64,000 bases of DNA, from contig NZ_BCVI01000007.1 in assembly GCF_001591665.1 (NCBI RefSeq), positions 19,013-83,012 on the forward strand. The letters run 5' to 3'. Position 1 is the stretch's first letter, and each line of letters begins with the position of its first letter. The notes under the pieces were generated by a model. That model made no database searches and was not told the origin of the DNA. It saw only the letters and a list, made by a program, of their open reading frames with translations. Origin of the DNA: Neobacillus soli NBRC 102451. Lineage in GTDB: Bacteria > Bacillota > Bacilli > Bacillales > Cytobacillaceae. Position numbers and translations under genes: made by a program. Below, piece after piece: positions 16,087 to 25,800 of the stretch.

Positions 16087-17505
16087 TTACTCTGTTACCG
16101 GTCTTGGTGATGGTGATGGATTTTTTCCTTTTTTCTTACCAGCATTCCCCGGAACCATCGCAATGATTGAAAGCAAGAACAGAATACCAAAGATTACATT
16201 CGTAATAACCCCACCTGTTGCAGCAGCTTCAATACTTCCCACTGATTCAATTGCAGCATAAACAGCTGCAGATATCGCAACACCAAATGATCCTCCAAGC
16301 GAGCTTGCCATTTTATAAAGTCCCGAAGCTTCGCCCACTTTATTCGAAGGTGCATTGGAAACAGCCGTATCTGTTGACGGAGTTGCATAAATTCCGAGTC
16401 CAAGTCCGAATAAGGCAAACCCAATAAACACGACAACTGTATATGTAAATCCAGGTAAGAAGGTTAATCCCATAATCGCTACTCCAACAGTAGTGATCAC
16501 CGCACCCCAAATCATCGGAGCTTTTGCCCCTACTTTTTGTAAAATTTTCTCACCCACACGAATCATGGCTAATACTGCAACTAAATATCCAAGAGATAAC
16601 ATACCTGATTGAAAAGCAGTAAATCCTCTGCCCACCTGTACATAGGTATTAGCTACTACAAGGGTTCCGGCGATAGCGTTTAATAAGAAGTTGGAAATCG
16701 TTGCACCTGTATAGGGTTTATTTTTAAATAAGCCAAAATCAATGAAGCTTGCTGCTTTTCGTTTTTCAATATTAAAGAAGACAATTGCCCCAATAATCGT
16801 CATGGCGATAAGAATTAATGTTAATGAGCTTGTCCAGCCGAAATCTCCACCCCGTGTGATCACTAAGTTTAACGCAAGCATCGTAATAATAAAGGTGATA
16901 AAACCACTCACATCAAATTTTGCTGAAACTGTTTGTTCCCCTTTGCTTTCAGGTGTATCCTTAATCAACAGCATTGCCAGGACCGCAAAAACAATCGAAA
17001 AGACAAAAATCCATCTCCAACCCATATAAGTGGCAATCGCACCGCCGGCAAAGGAACAAACACCTGAACCACCCCAAGAACCGATTGACCAATAGCTTAA
17101 AGCGCGCTGACGTTCAGCTCCTTCAAAATACTCTTTCACTAAAGCTATTGTTGCAGGCATAATACATGCTGCGGAAAGACCTTGAATCACACGGCCAATG
17201 ATGAGTAAAACAGAACCATTGGCAAATACCAAGCAGAGTGAACCAATGATACTTAAAATCAACCCGATATTGGTGATTTTCTTTCGACCGACTTTATCTG
17301 CTAATCCTCCTGCTGCCACGATAAAGATTCCTGAAAATAATGCGGTCAAACTAATAGCTACATTCAGCATTCCTAATGAAATACCTAAATCTTTTTGAAC
17401 GGCTGGAACGACGTTAACCATTGCCTGAGCAAATAGCCAAAACGTAATCACACCGAACACAATTCCGGTAATCATTTTATTTGTCCCTTTATAACCTGTT
17501 TCCAT
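16087..17505 (-). CDS. MFS transporter, DHA2-like
   Basis: 472 aa with 13-14 predicted membrane helices, motif A GGLADKVGRKKITNIG after helix 2, and RVIQGLSAACIMPATIALV (motif C-like antiporter signature region). C-terminal tail KKKGKNPSPSPRPVTE is basic. Upstream of and likely co-transcribed with the two amidohydrolases, which suggests import of acylated amino acids or export of products; this is inference from position. GGGGG precedes ATG 17505. Confidence 0.85.
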   Translation of the reverse strand: METGYKGTNKMITGIVFGVITFWLFAQAMVNVVPAVQKDLGISLGMLNVAISLTALFSGIFIVAAGGLADKVGRKKITNIGLILSIIGSLCLVFANGSVLLIIGRVIQGLSAACIMPATIALVKEYFEGAERQRALSYWSIGSWGGSGVCSFAGGAIATYMGWRWIFVFSIVFAVLAMLLIKDTPESKGEQTVSAKFDVSGFITFIITMLALNLVITRGGDFGWTSSLTLILIAMTIIGAIVFFNIEKRKAASFIDFGLFKNKPYTGATISNFLLNAIAGTLVVANTYVQVGRGFTAFQSGMLSLGYLVAVLAMIRVGEKILQKVGAKAPMIWGAVITTVGVAIMGLTFLPGFTYTVVVFIGFALFGLGLGIYATPSTDTAVSNAPSNKVGEASGLYKMASSLGGSFGVAISAAVYAAIESVGSIEAAATGGVITNVIFGILFLLSIIAMVPGNAGKKKGKNPSPSPRPVTE

Positions 17506-17804
17506 GGTGAACCCCCTATTTATACTTATGCTAACCGTTTTCTGTTTCGAAAAGTTATCATTCCTACAGCATAGTATTTGATAAAAAATTGCCTCGATTC
17601 ACAGATACCTTCTTGTAGTTCATAACGGTTAACTCATATCTTGTTCATGTCCCTATTATAGAAAAAATAACTGATTAAACTGAGTCAATAATCGTGTTTT
17701 TGTAGTATTAGACAATGCTCCATTATTTTTGTCAAAAATTTACTTACGAACCTGATATTCGCCTAACTCTAACACTCTTGAAGGTTATGGGTTCTGTTCT
17801 TATT
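17506..17804. other. Intergenic region upstream of the MFS gene
   Basis: 299 nt. On the minus strand TTGACT and TATAAT occur near 17660-17695 but 22 nt apart, too far for a standard SigA promoter. No further structure recognised. Confidence 0.4.
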
Positions 17805-19796
17805 TTACGACTTGTTGAAATGTTTTTCCCTCAAAGCATTTTGCAGGTCTGCGATTTCTTGTTGAATTTTTGAGAATCCCGTTATTTCAGGTATCTTCTT
17901 TCTCACAACAGCTTGTTTATGTTCTAAAGCGCTTGCCATTGATTCAAACACCAATAATAACTGGGCGAGGCTTTCATCTGGAAGGATTGCCCGGTCCTTA
18001 ATTTTTAAACAAGCATCAAGATGAAACCGCAACTGTTCCATCGAAAAGATTGCGGGCCAAAGATCCCCTAAAGTAAATTTATTGTTTGGGATTTCCCCTA
18101 GTGCGGTTGTATAGATAATTTTCAAATTATCAAAATTTGTGTGCATTTTACTTTGCGCTGGGATCTTTTCAAAAGAAAAGCCATTTCTTTGCTCAGAAAA
18201 TAACACCTGTAAATATTGCATCTGGCTGCGAATGGTTTTAGCCATGGCATGTGGGAGCCTACTTGAAGCTGACCTTCTTCCTGTTAAATAAGTACCCAGT
18301 AACCCTATAAAGCAGCCAATTAACACATCTATGATTCTTGCAGTAGCGAAAAAGGACAACTTATGTAAGTGTGTCGAGCTTTCGGCGATTAATAGGGCAT
18401 TGGGAGTGATGAACATCGCTGCAAGCGCATAATTCCTTACAATATAAAGCTCGGTTAATGTGGTCAGTGCAAAGATAATGAACACAATAAGAATACCTTG
18501 GGGCTTTGCTGACAAAATGATACTCGCAGCCAGAATTCCAATTATTGTCCCTAACGTTCTTTGAATGGCTCGATGAAAGGTAGACATGATGGTAGAGCCC
18601 AGCATGACTGCCGCACAGGATAAGGGAATCCAAAAGGATCGGTAAAAATCAAATGAATAAGCAACAATCGCTGCAATCGTAAGGATGGCTCCATAGCGAA
18701 TGGCAGAAAGAAATACAATTGAGTTTTTATCAAAGGCCCCGCCAAATATAGTACTTAACGGGCGTTTAAAGATGTTAATTTGTTGATTGATTTTTGAAAC
18801 AGGCTCATTCAGGATGGCATCGGCATCAAAGATTTTGCGAAACAATCGGTCGATGTCTTCATTCCTTTCTTCTGGCTGGCGAATTCTAGGAAGCGTGGTT
18901 TTTTTATCATCGATTGAATCGACAATCCCCCTGACAGCTGTCCCTAATTCCGGCGGCAACTGGCCGCTTTGTTCAGAAAAATGTTCGATAACATGTAAAA
19001 AGATGTCATTGGCATGATGATTTAACAAAAGTAATCGGTTATATACATCCGTAGTTCGCCATGAAATATGGCCTGCCAACAGAATATCATCCGTTGTCTT
19101 CATCTGCATCACGGTTCGATGCCTTGCTTGATTATAGTCTTCCGTACCAATTGCGTCCAAAAAGCTGGCCAGTTCAACATATACTTTTTTTACTGCCCTC
19201 ATTTCAGGTGCATGAGGATTAAAAAGCCAACCAGCCATCCCAATTACCCATGAAAGCAGTCCGCCCAATAATACAAGACCCGCCCTTAAAGGAGCAAGGG
19301 TTGGATCAATCGGCATTCCCGAGGTCATCGAAATACATAAAACAAAAAATACCGCTGCTGGACCTGGAATTTTTAGCGCTCCAAAAATAAATGTCGCTAC
19401 TGCCCCAATCACTCCAACCATAAATGCAAATAACCATGAATACGGAGCAAGCATCGTTCCTATACCAACCGATAAGCTCAGCCCAATCATCACCCAAAAA
19501 AGCTTTTTCGCCCGCTGTGCATAGGGCTCATTAAATACATAGAGATAGGTAAAGCCCCCAATCCCTGCCTGCATTCCATAGGCTAAATTTCCGGTAAGCA
19601 ACCCAATAAAGGCCGGAATCGCAGCACAAAAACCAGCGCTAATTGCTTTTGTCCATGGAAAAGGATTCTTATTAATTTCTAATGCCTTTTTTACAACCAT
19701 AAATAACGTTGGCGAATTACTCATCTTACCCAATTCTTCAAACCTCTTTCTTTGAGAACCATTGTTAAAATTAGTATTCTCAAATCGCTTCATCAA
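17805..19796 (-). CDS. FUSC family (aromatic acid exporter/YccC-like) protein
   Basis: 663 aa. Two FUSC membrane blocks of five to six helices each (about residues 48-190 and 362-505), separated and followed by cytoplasmic helical regions, the usual layout of YccS/YccC/AaeB-like proteins. They are thought to export organic acids or other small aromatics. Start is uncertain: neither TTG/ATG at 19796/19793 nor Met25 has a good ribosome site. A 175-nt gap with a hairpin separates it from the upstream MFS gene. Confidence 0.8.
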   Translation of the reverse strand: MMKRFENTNFNNGSQRKRFEELGKMSNSPTLFMVVKKALEINKNPFPWTKAISAGFCAAIPAFIGLLTGNLAYGMQAGIGGFTYLYVFNEPYAQRAKKLFWVMIGLSLSVGIGTMLAPYSWLFAFMVGVIGAVATFIFGALKIPGPAAVFFVLCISMTSGMPIDPTLAPLRAGLVLLGGLLSWVIGMAGWLFNPHAPEMRAVKKVYVELASFLDAIGTEDYNQARHRTVMQMKTTDDILLAGHISWRTTDVYNRLLLLNHHANDIFLHVIEHFSEQSGQLPPELGTAVRGIVDSIDDKKTTLPRIRQPEERNEDIDRLFRKIFDADAILNEPVSKINQQINIFKRPLSTIFGGAFDKNSIVFLSAIRYGAILTIAAIVAYSFDFYRSFWIPLSCAAVMLGSTIMSTFHRAIQRTLGTIIGILAASIILSAKPQGILIVFIIFALTTLTELYIVRNYALAAMFITPNALLIAESSTHLHKLSFFATARIIDVLIGCFIGLLGTYLTGRRSASSRLPHAMAKTIRSQMQYLQVLFSEQRNGFSFEKIPAQSKMHTNFDNLKIIYTTALGEIPNNKFTLGDLWPAIFSMEQLRFHLDACLKIKDRAILPDESLAQLLLVFESMASALEHKQAVVRKKIPEITGFSKIQQEIADLQNALREKHFNKS

Positions 19797-19851
19797 TTTG
19801 CATGGCTTATTAATAATTCATCTTTTAATTCAGTAATCTTAATAGAATAGC

Positions 19852-19882
19852 GAAAGGGCCACTCTAATGAGTGACCCTTTTC
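19852..19882. terminator. Hairpin between MFS and FUSC genes
   Basis: GAAAGGGCCACTC (19852-19864) / GAGTGACCCTTTTC (19869-19882), stem of 11-12 bp with one mismatch. The T-run is better on the plus strand; on the minus strand it may act as a partial terminator upstream of the FUSC gene. Confidence 0.55.
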
Positions 19883-19970
19883 ATTAATCGATTATATATA
19901 AACTAGTTTACATAATATTTTTATAGGTAAGTAAAATGAACTCTTCCTAGCTCCCCTACTTACCATTTGG

Positions 19971-21296
19971 TTAACTCTCACTCAGCTCACCGGTTTTAGC
20001 AGGGATAAGAAAACTTAACACAATCGTGACGAAACTTAAACAAAGAGCATAAAGGAAAACATTTTTCATGCCAATGTTAATATTGACGGCATGATTGATG
20101 AGCAGACCCATGATGGTAACCCCGATCGATGTCCCTATGTTTCTTAGGAAAATCTGAAGCGAGGTAGACATCCCTTTAATATGGGATTCGGCAAACTCCT
20201 GAGATGCAATCGTTCCAACCGCAAACAACAGACCGAACGAAACTCCCTGCACAGTTAAGATAAGAAACAAACCGACATAGGAGATATCATTAATGAAAAG
20301 ATATAGTCCTAGTCCTGAAATGGTCGTAATGAAACTGCCAATAATAAAGAGGATTTTGTAACCAAAGCGAATGATCCACTTCCCTGCCGGAGTACTTCCA
20401 AACATCCAGCCAATAGCAATACTTAGCAGGATGAGTCCGCTTTTATAAATACTCATCTGCTTTCCTTCTTGGAGAAACAACGGAATAAAGTTTGAGGTTC
20501 CGAAAAAGGACAAACAATAAAATAACATAAACAGGTTTGTCCTTAGAATTCCTTTGTTTTGAAATAGGGAAACCGGCAAAAACGGATGCGCTTCTTTCCT
20601 TTCAACTAAAACAAAGACAATTAAACCAATAGTTCCAAGGATGACGTACAGAAAAGCATTGCTCATGTTTGTAGCTAACAATAACAGCGTTATCGAAATC
20701 CCGAACAGGAAGAAACCTTTATAGTCGATATGGCTCTTTTTAAATAGTGTATTTTCCTTGTATGGAATCAAACAAAGCACCGTAACAATGCCAATAGGAA
20801 TATTGATGAAGAAAATCCATCTCCATGTCAGAGTCTCAACAAAAAAGGAACCCAATACAGGGCCAACAATCGAAGATATTGCCCATATACTGCTAAACAC
20901 GGCTTGGATTTTCCCGCGTTTTTCAATCGTAAACAAATCTCCGACGATAATCATCGAAAGTGGAATCATCCCTCCTGCACCTAAACCTTGGATCCCTCTA
21001 TAAATAATCAGCATAACCATTGAATTCGCGATTCCACAGAGGATGGAACCTATCGTAAAAATAGCAACGGCAATCATTAATAATTTTTTCCGTCCATACA
21101 TATCAGATAACTTTCCGTATAGCGGAACTGTAACAGTACTTGCTAACATATAAACCACAAAAATCCAGGCAAAAAACTCCATTCCGCCGAGTTGTTTTAC
21201 AATCGTTGGACTCGCTGTTTGCATAATATTGGCATCAAGTGCCGAAATCAAAGTCGTGATCACAAGACCCCAAAACACATATCTATTCTTCCCCAT
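19971..21296 (-). CDS. MFS multidrug transporter, DHA2 (EmrB/QacA-like)
   Basis: 441 aa, 12 or more helices. Motif D1 in helix 1 (LISALDANIMQTASPTIV), motif A YGKLSDMYGRKKLLM and motif C RGIQGLGAGGMIPLSM match proton-driven drug exporters. Shorter than 14-helix QacA (about 500 aa), consistent with 12 helices. Substrate cannot be told. ATG 21296 preceded by GGAGGC. Confidence 0.85.
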   Translation of the reverse strand: MGKNRYVFWGLVITTLISALDANIMQTASPTIVKQLGGMEFFAWIFVVYMLASTVTVPLYGKLSDMYGRKKLLMIAVAIFTIGSILCGIANSMVMLIIYRGIQGLGAGGMIPLSMIIVGDLFTIEKRGKIQAVFSSIWAISSIVGPVLGSFFVETLTWRWIFFINIPIGIVTVLCLIPYKENTLFKKSHIDYKGFFLFGISITLLLLATNMSNAFLYVILGTIGLIVFVLVERKEAHPFLPVSLFQNKGILRTNLFMLFYCLSFFGTSNFIPLFLQEGKQMSIYKSGLILLSIAIGWMFGSTPAGKWIIRFGYKILFIIGSFITTISGLGLYLFINDISYVGLFLILTVQGVSFGLLFAVGTIASQEFAESHIKGMSTSLQIFLRNIGTSIGVTIMGLLINHAVNINIGMKNVFLYALCLSFVTIVLSFLIPAKTGELSES

Positions 21297-21416
21297 AAAA
21301 GCCTCCTAAGTACTAACCCTTTTGAATAATATTCCTTTTATTTACAAGATTTTTTTGACACATCAACTATTATAACAAACTATCAATTTAATTAGATATT
21401 TTTTTGTAAAAGAACG

Positions 21417-21446
21417 CAAAAGAGGGCAGCAATCTGCCCTTTTTTG
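21417..21446 (-). terminator. Terminator of the histidine kinase gene
   Basis: GGGCAG-CAAT-CTGCCC stem; minus-strand tail CTCTTTTG, plus-strand tail TTTTTTG. Confidence 0.7.
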
Positions 21447-21487
21447 TTAAAGATGTACCATTTTCCATTTAAAACGAAACCATCTGT

Positions 21488-22729
21488 TTAAGAATGGCTT
21501 AACTCCCTTTTCAATAACGGCTGGGTAATCGTTGGTAGAATGACTTCAATTGTCGTTCCTTCATTTTCCTTACTTTGTATTGTTAACTCACCTTTATGAC
21601 TTTCGATAATTTTATAACATGTCATCAGGCCGAGACCGGTTCCTTTTTCCTTTGTAGTATAGAATGGTTCCCCCAGTGTAGAAATTCGCTCTTTCGGAAT
21701 TCCTACACCCTGATCAATAATCTGAATAGAAATTTTCCCTTCTTCTTTTTCCTTTACCATAACATCAATATTTCCGCCCATCGGCATGGCCTCGATTGCG
21801 TTCTTAAGCAGGTTTAGAAATACTTGCTTTAACTGATTTTCTTCGCAGCTGATCATAGGCAAATCCCTGTCCAATTCCACAAAAATCTGCACATTATTCA
21901 AAATAGACTGGGTATTAATTAAAGTAACTACATCTTTTATTAATACTTTTATATCTTGTTCCCTAAAAACTACAGCGGTCGGTTTGGAAAGAACTAGAAA
22001 TTCGCCTACAATCGTATTGATTCGATCAAGTTCAGATAATACAATTTCAAAGTATTCCTCTTTTCGCTGATTGGACCTTAATAACTGAATAAAACCTTTT
22101 ATCGATGTGAGTGGATTACGGATTTCATGGGCAATTCCTGCTGCCATTTGACCTAACAATGCCAGTTTTTCAGACTTTTGAATCAGCCGTTCCGTATGTT
22201 CCTTCCGAACAGTAATATCCTTTCCAATTGACAGTACCGCCTCGTTTCCACCGAAAAGGATAAACAGGGAGGAGACTTCAAAGAAAAACGTCGAACCATC
22301 CAATCGTTTTGCTTTGTATTCGATTGTATTTACAGGTCGTTTCTCTTTCTTTATCTGCTTAAATCGTTCTAGTAAACGGTCCTCATACTCCGGAATAATA
22401 AAATCAAATATACTTTTACCAACAATATCCATTTTATTCGCAGCACCAATCATGCAGGCAGCAGCATGATTTAGATAAAGAATCTTGTGATCCCGGCTGA
22501 TATAAACCGGTTCAGGCAATGAATCGAGCAGTTGTTTATAGCTGTCTTCACTTGCACGTGATTTTTTTTCATAAAAGCGCGCCTTATCATATTGCCAGCC
22601 AACCACCCAAGCAATTAGGGTAAAAATAATAAAGTCCAACGTAAAAAAAGGGTGATGATCCACAATCTTTTGGTAAGTGGTAAATAGTATCGATATTAAC
22701 ACTAAAACAATTTGTCCTAATTTATTCAT
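21488..22729 (-). CDS. PAS-domain sensor histidine kinase, sporulation-kinase type
   Basis: 413 aa: two N-terminal membrane helices (about 5-18 and 29-45), one PAS domain (about 65-175, LPEPVYISRDHKILYLNHAA), then HisKA with the phosphorylated His201 in GIAHEIRNPLTSIKG, and an HATPase with NLLKNAIEA, DQGVGIP and GTGLGL boxes. No response regulator is near. Orphan kinases of this build in Bacillus (KinB/KinE-like) feed the Spo0F phosphorelay; that role is inferred. Monocistronic with its own terminator. Confidence 0.88.
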   Translation of the reverse strand: MNKLGQIVLVLISILFTTYQKIVDHHPFFTLDFIIFTLIAWVVGWQYDKARFYEKKSRASEDSYKQLLDSLPEPVYISRDHKILYLNHAAACMIGAANKMDIVGKSIFDFIIPEYEDRLLERFKQIKKEKRPVNTIEYKAKRLDGSTFFFEVSSLFILFGGNEAVLSIGKDITVRKEHTERLIQKSEKLALLGQMAAGIAHEIRNPLTSIKGFIQLLRSNQRKEEYFEIVLSELDRINTIVGEFLVLSKPTAVVFREQDIKVLIKDVVTLINTQSILNNVQIFVELDRDLPMISCEENQLKQVFLNLLKNAIEAMPMGGNIDVMVKEKEEGKISIQIIDQGVGIPKERISTLGEPFYTTKEKGTGLGLMTCYKIIESHKGELTIQSKENEGTTIEVILPTITQPLLKRELSHS

Positions 22730-22841
22730 TATTTTCCCTCTTACATAAGCATATTTACCTTTTAATAATTCGACAAGATTCTTTATTTTCCTTTAAAGAT
22801 TCCATATATCTCTCAAAAACCGGATAGTATTACTCAATATT

Positions 22842-22882
22842 AAAAAGGAGCCCTGCCACACATAGTGGAAGGGCTCCTTTTT
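22842..22882 (-). terminator. Terminator of bpr
   Basis: AAAAAGGAGCCCT / AGGGCTCCTTTTT, perfect 13-bp stem with T5 on the minus strand. Confidence 0.85.
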
Positions 22883-22899
22883 AATGATGCTAACGGTCC

Positions 22900-25800
22900 T
22901 TATTTCTTCGGCTTCTTTATCTTCTCATTTATATACAATTTTCCGTCAGCTGTTTGTCTTGATTCATTGCCATAGGAATCCACAGCCTTCACCTCAATGA
23001 CGGCACCGGCGGCATTCATGTCCTTCGTAGCTGTGTAATAGCCGACATAGTATCCAGGTGAAACCTCCATCATCGGAAGTTCTGTCGCGTTCGCCACTTG
23101 TACTGATTTCGTTTGTGTCAGCGGCATATGAATGAAGAAAGATGTTTTCAAGCCCGGTTCACTTGTGAACTCAATCTTTACACTTTCGCCTTTCTTCAAT
23201 TCCTTATCCTCAGCTGGTTTTACATTTTTAATCAATGGTGCTTTGTATTTCACGTCGATTTTCACTGACTTTTCCGTCGTGTTTCCTGCTTTATCTTTGG
23301 CGGCTACCTTGATTTGGTTGATCCCTTCATCAAGCATAATTCTCGCAGAATAGATGCCATTTTCAACCTTTGCGGTTGTTCCGTTGACAAGGACGAAATC
23401 TAAATAAGCATCCTTAACAGTCCCAGTAACGGTGACAGTTTCTTTATTCATTTTACTGCCATCAGTTGGCGACCCAATCGTTAACTCCGGCGCTTCGGCA
23501 TCAAAAGTGATAGTTACAGGTGCAGATGCATCCGTCATCCCTTGCGATGTAGACGCTTTTGCCGTTAATTGGTTTTCACCCTTTTTGAGTTTCACATCAA
23601 CTGCATAGGTGCCATCATTCTTTGTATCAACGGTTGCCACTTCTTCGCCTTTGTTAAAAATATGAACCTTTGTCGTGGGTGCCGCTTCACCTTTTACGTT
23701 TACCGTTTCAACGTTCGTGAATGCTCCCTCAACAGGAGAGGTGATGGTCGGTGCTGTAACTTCGTAATCAACTATGGCCCGAATCATATAGTTACCTTCT
23801 TCCTCCGGTGATGGTGTCCATGCACCGCCAACAAACTGCCAGCTTCGTTTCGCATTTGTCCCATTCTCATCGGTTGCCAGGCCAGGTGAACTTGTATTTA
23901 CTGCAGCTTGGAGATAGACCAAATAGAAATCACCTTCGACTAGAATTCCATGGCTGCTCAAATCTACCTGTGTCCACTGACCATTTCGAAGTGCTGTCGC
24001 ATCAATAGGACCGGCAAGTTTTTTACCAGGTGCACCGTCAGCCCCTGTTGCATCATAAACAGCTACTTTGAAGGCAGTCCCACCTGGAACAGGCCATTCC
24101 GTATCCCAGAAGCGGAACAAGCCGCCTGTGACTAATGCCTTTTTATGCCCTTTTGCCAGTGACATTTTTACAGCCCAGCCATTTCCAGCATCGTAGAAGG
24201 CACGCGCGTTTTCAGCTGTCCCATCGTCATAGCCGATTTCACTTGGGAAACCAATGAAAGGTTTGATATCGAAATTTTTAACGATATTTCCTTTAAGTTT
24301 AATCGTTGCATCTTGACTATAATAATGTGGAGCAATTACTTTAAGCGTGTAGTCCCCTTCATAGGCAGTGATGGTAAAATGCCCGTTATTGTCCGTTTGG
24401 ACAGGCTGAACGGCAGCATCTTCGATGACGTATACAGTCGCCCCAGCAACCGGTTGTCCTGATGCTTGGTTCTTAATTGTTCCCGAAACAGTACCCTTTG
24501 CTAATTCCTGAAGAGTGAAGTTCGCTGCTGTTTCCCCATCTCGCTCAATCGTAACGGTTTTTGTTTGTGATTGATAGCCATAGCTTTCGGCAACAACCGT
24601 AAACGTTCCTGTTGCATGCGTAAACTCAAAGCTACCATTTGCAGGATTGGTGTTTACCGAACGGCCGGATTCCACAACCGTTACTTGTGCCAGCATAGGT
24701 AATTGCATTGGAGTGTTGCCCTTTTCACTAGCGGCCTCTTTTTTCATCTTAGGCATCATCAGCGTGAATTTATCAGGATTGACCTTTTCCTTCATTCCAA
24801 CATTGGACGAAGGATCTTCTTTTTCAGGCTCGACCCCAAAACTTGAATTTTGAGCGGTTGGAAGTGGTGAATTCGTTAAACGAACATCATCTAAATACCA
24901 GCCAAGCTTCGGCACACTGCCATCTGTTTTTAGATTAAAGGCAATGTAAATTCTCTGTCCTGCATATTCACTTAAATCTACTTGACCGTCAATCCAGCCA
25001 TTTGACACATCATTGACGCGTAGCTTTTGAACCCAGTTAACAGCATCTGTTGAAACATACACATGACCGAAATCATAGTTTCTTTCAAGTTGGTACCATT
25101 GCTTGAATTGCAGGTAGCTGGTTCCTTCCGGTAAATCAATTGGCGGCATCTGTAAGGACGCGTTTGCACTGTTCGCGTAATTTCCGCCAAGATTGGTCGC
25201 ATAGACTTTTTCACCGGAGAAAGCTGCGCTTGGGCCGCTGGTTGGTTTACCCCACTGCCATGAATCATTAGCCCCATAGGAAGTCCAGCCGTCAGGATTA
25301 CTTTCAAAATCCTGCACATAGCCGACTGTAATTCCTGGAAGAACGGTGATCGAATGCTCACTCACTGTTTCGTTGCCGCCGAAATCACGTGCTTTCCACT
25401 TATAGACGAAAGTCGTGCCGGAAATCTCTTCACCAGGTATATTCACACGGTACGTTCCATTTTTATAGTTACCGCTAATCCGCTCTGCGGCAACCGTTGT
25501 CCATGAACCATCTTGCTTTTGATATTGCATAGATACTTCTGTTACACTAATATTATCGGCAGCTGAGGCTTCTAACGTTAGCGGCATTCCTGCAAAAACC
25601 GTGGCAGGTTGGGAATGCGTTAACACCGGTGCTTCACTGTCGTCTCCTTCTTTCGTTACCTGACCCTTCAGTTTTCCTAAACCGGAAATAACAGAAGAGA
25701 CTGCATCGTAGACATTTAATAACCCCGACCCATATCCGTTATTTGGTGATTCCGGATATTTGCTGTCTGTTAAGGGAATGGCAGAAGTTTGTAAGATTCT

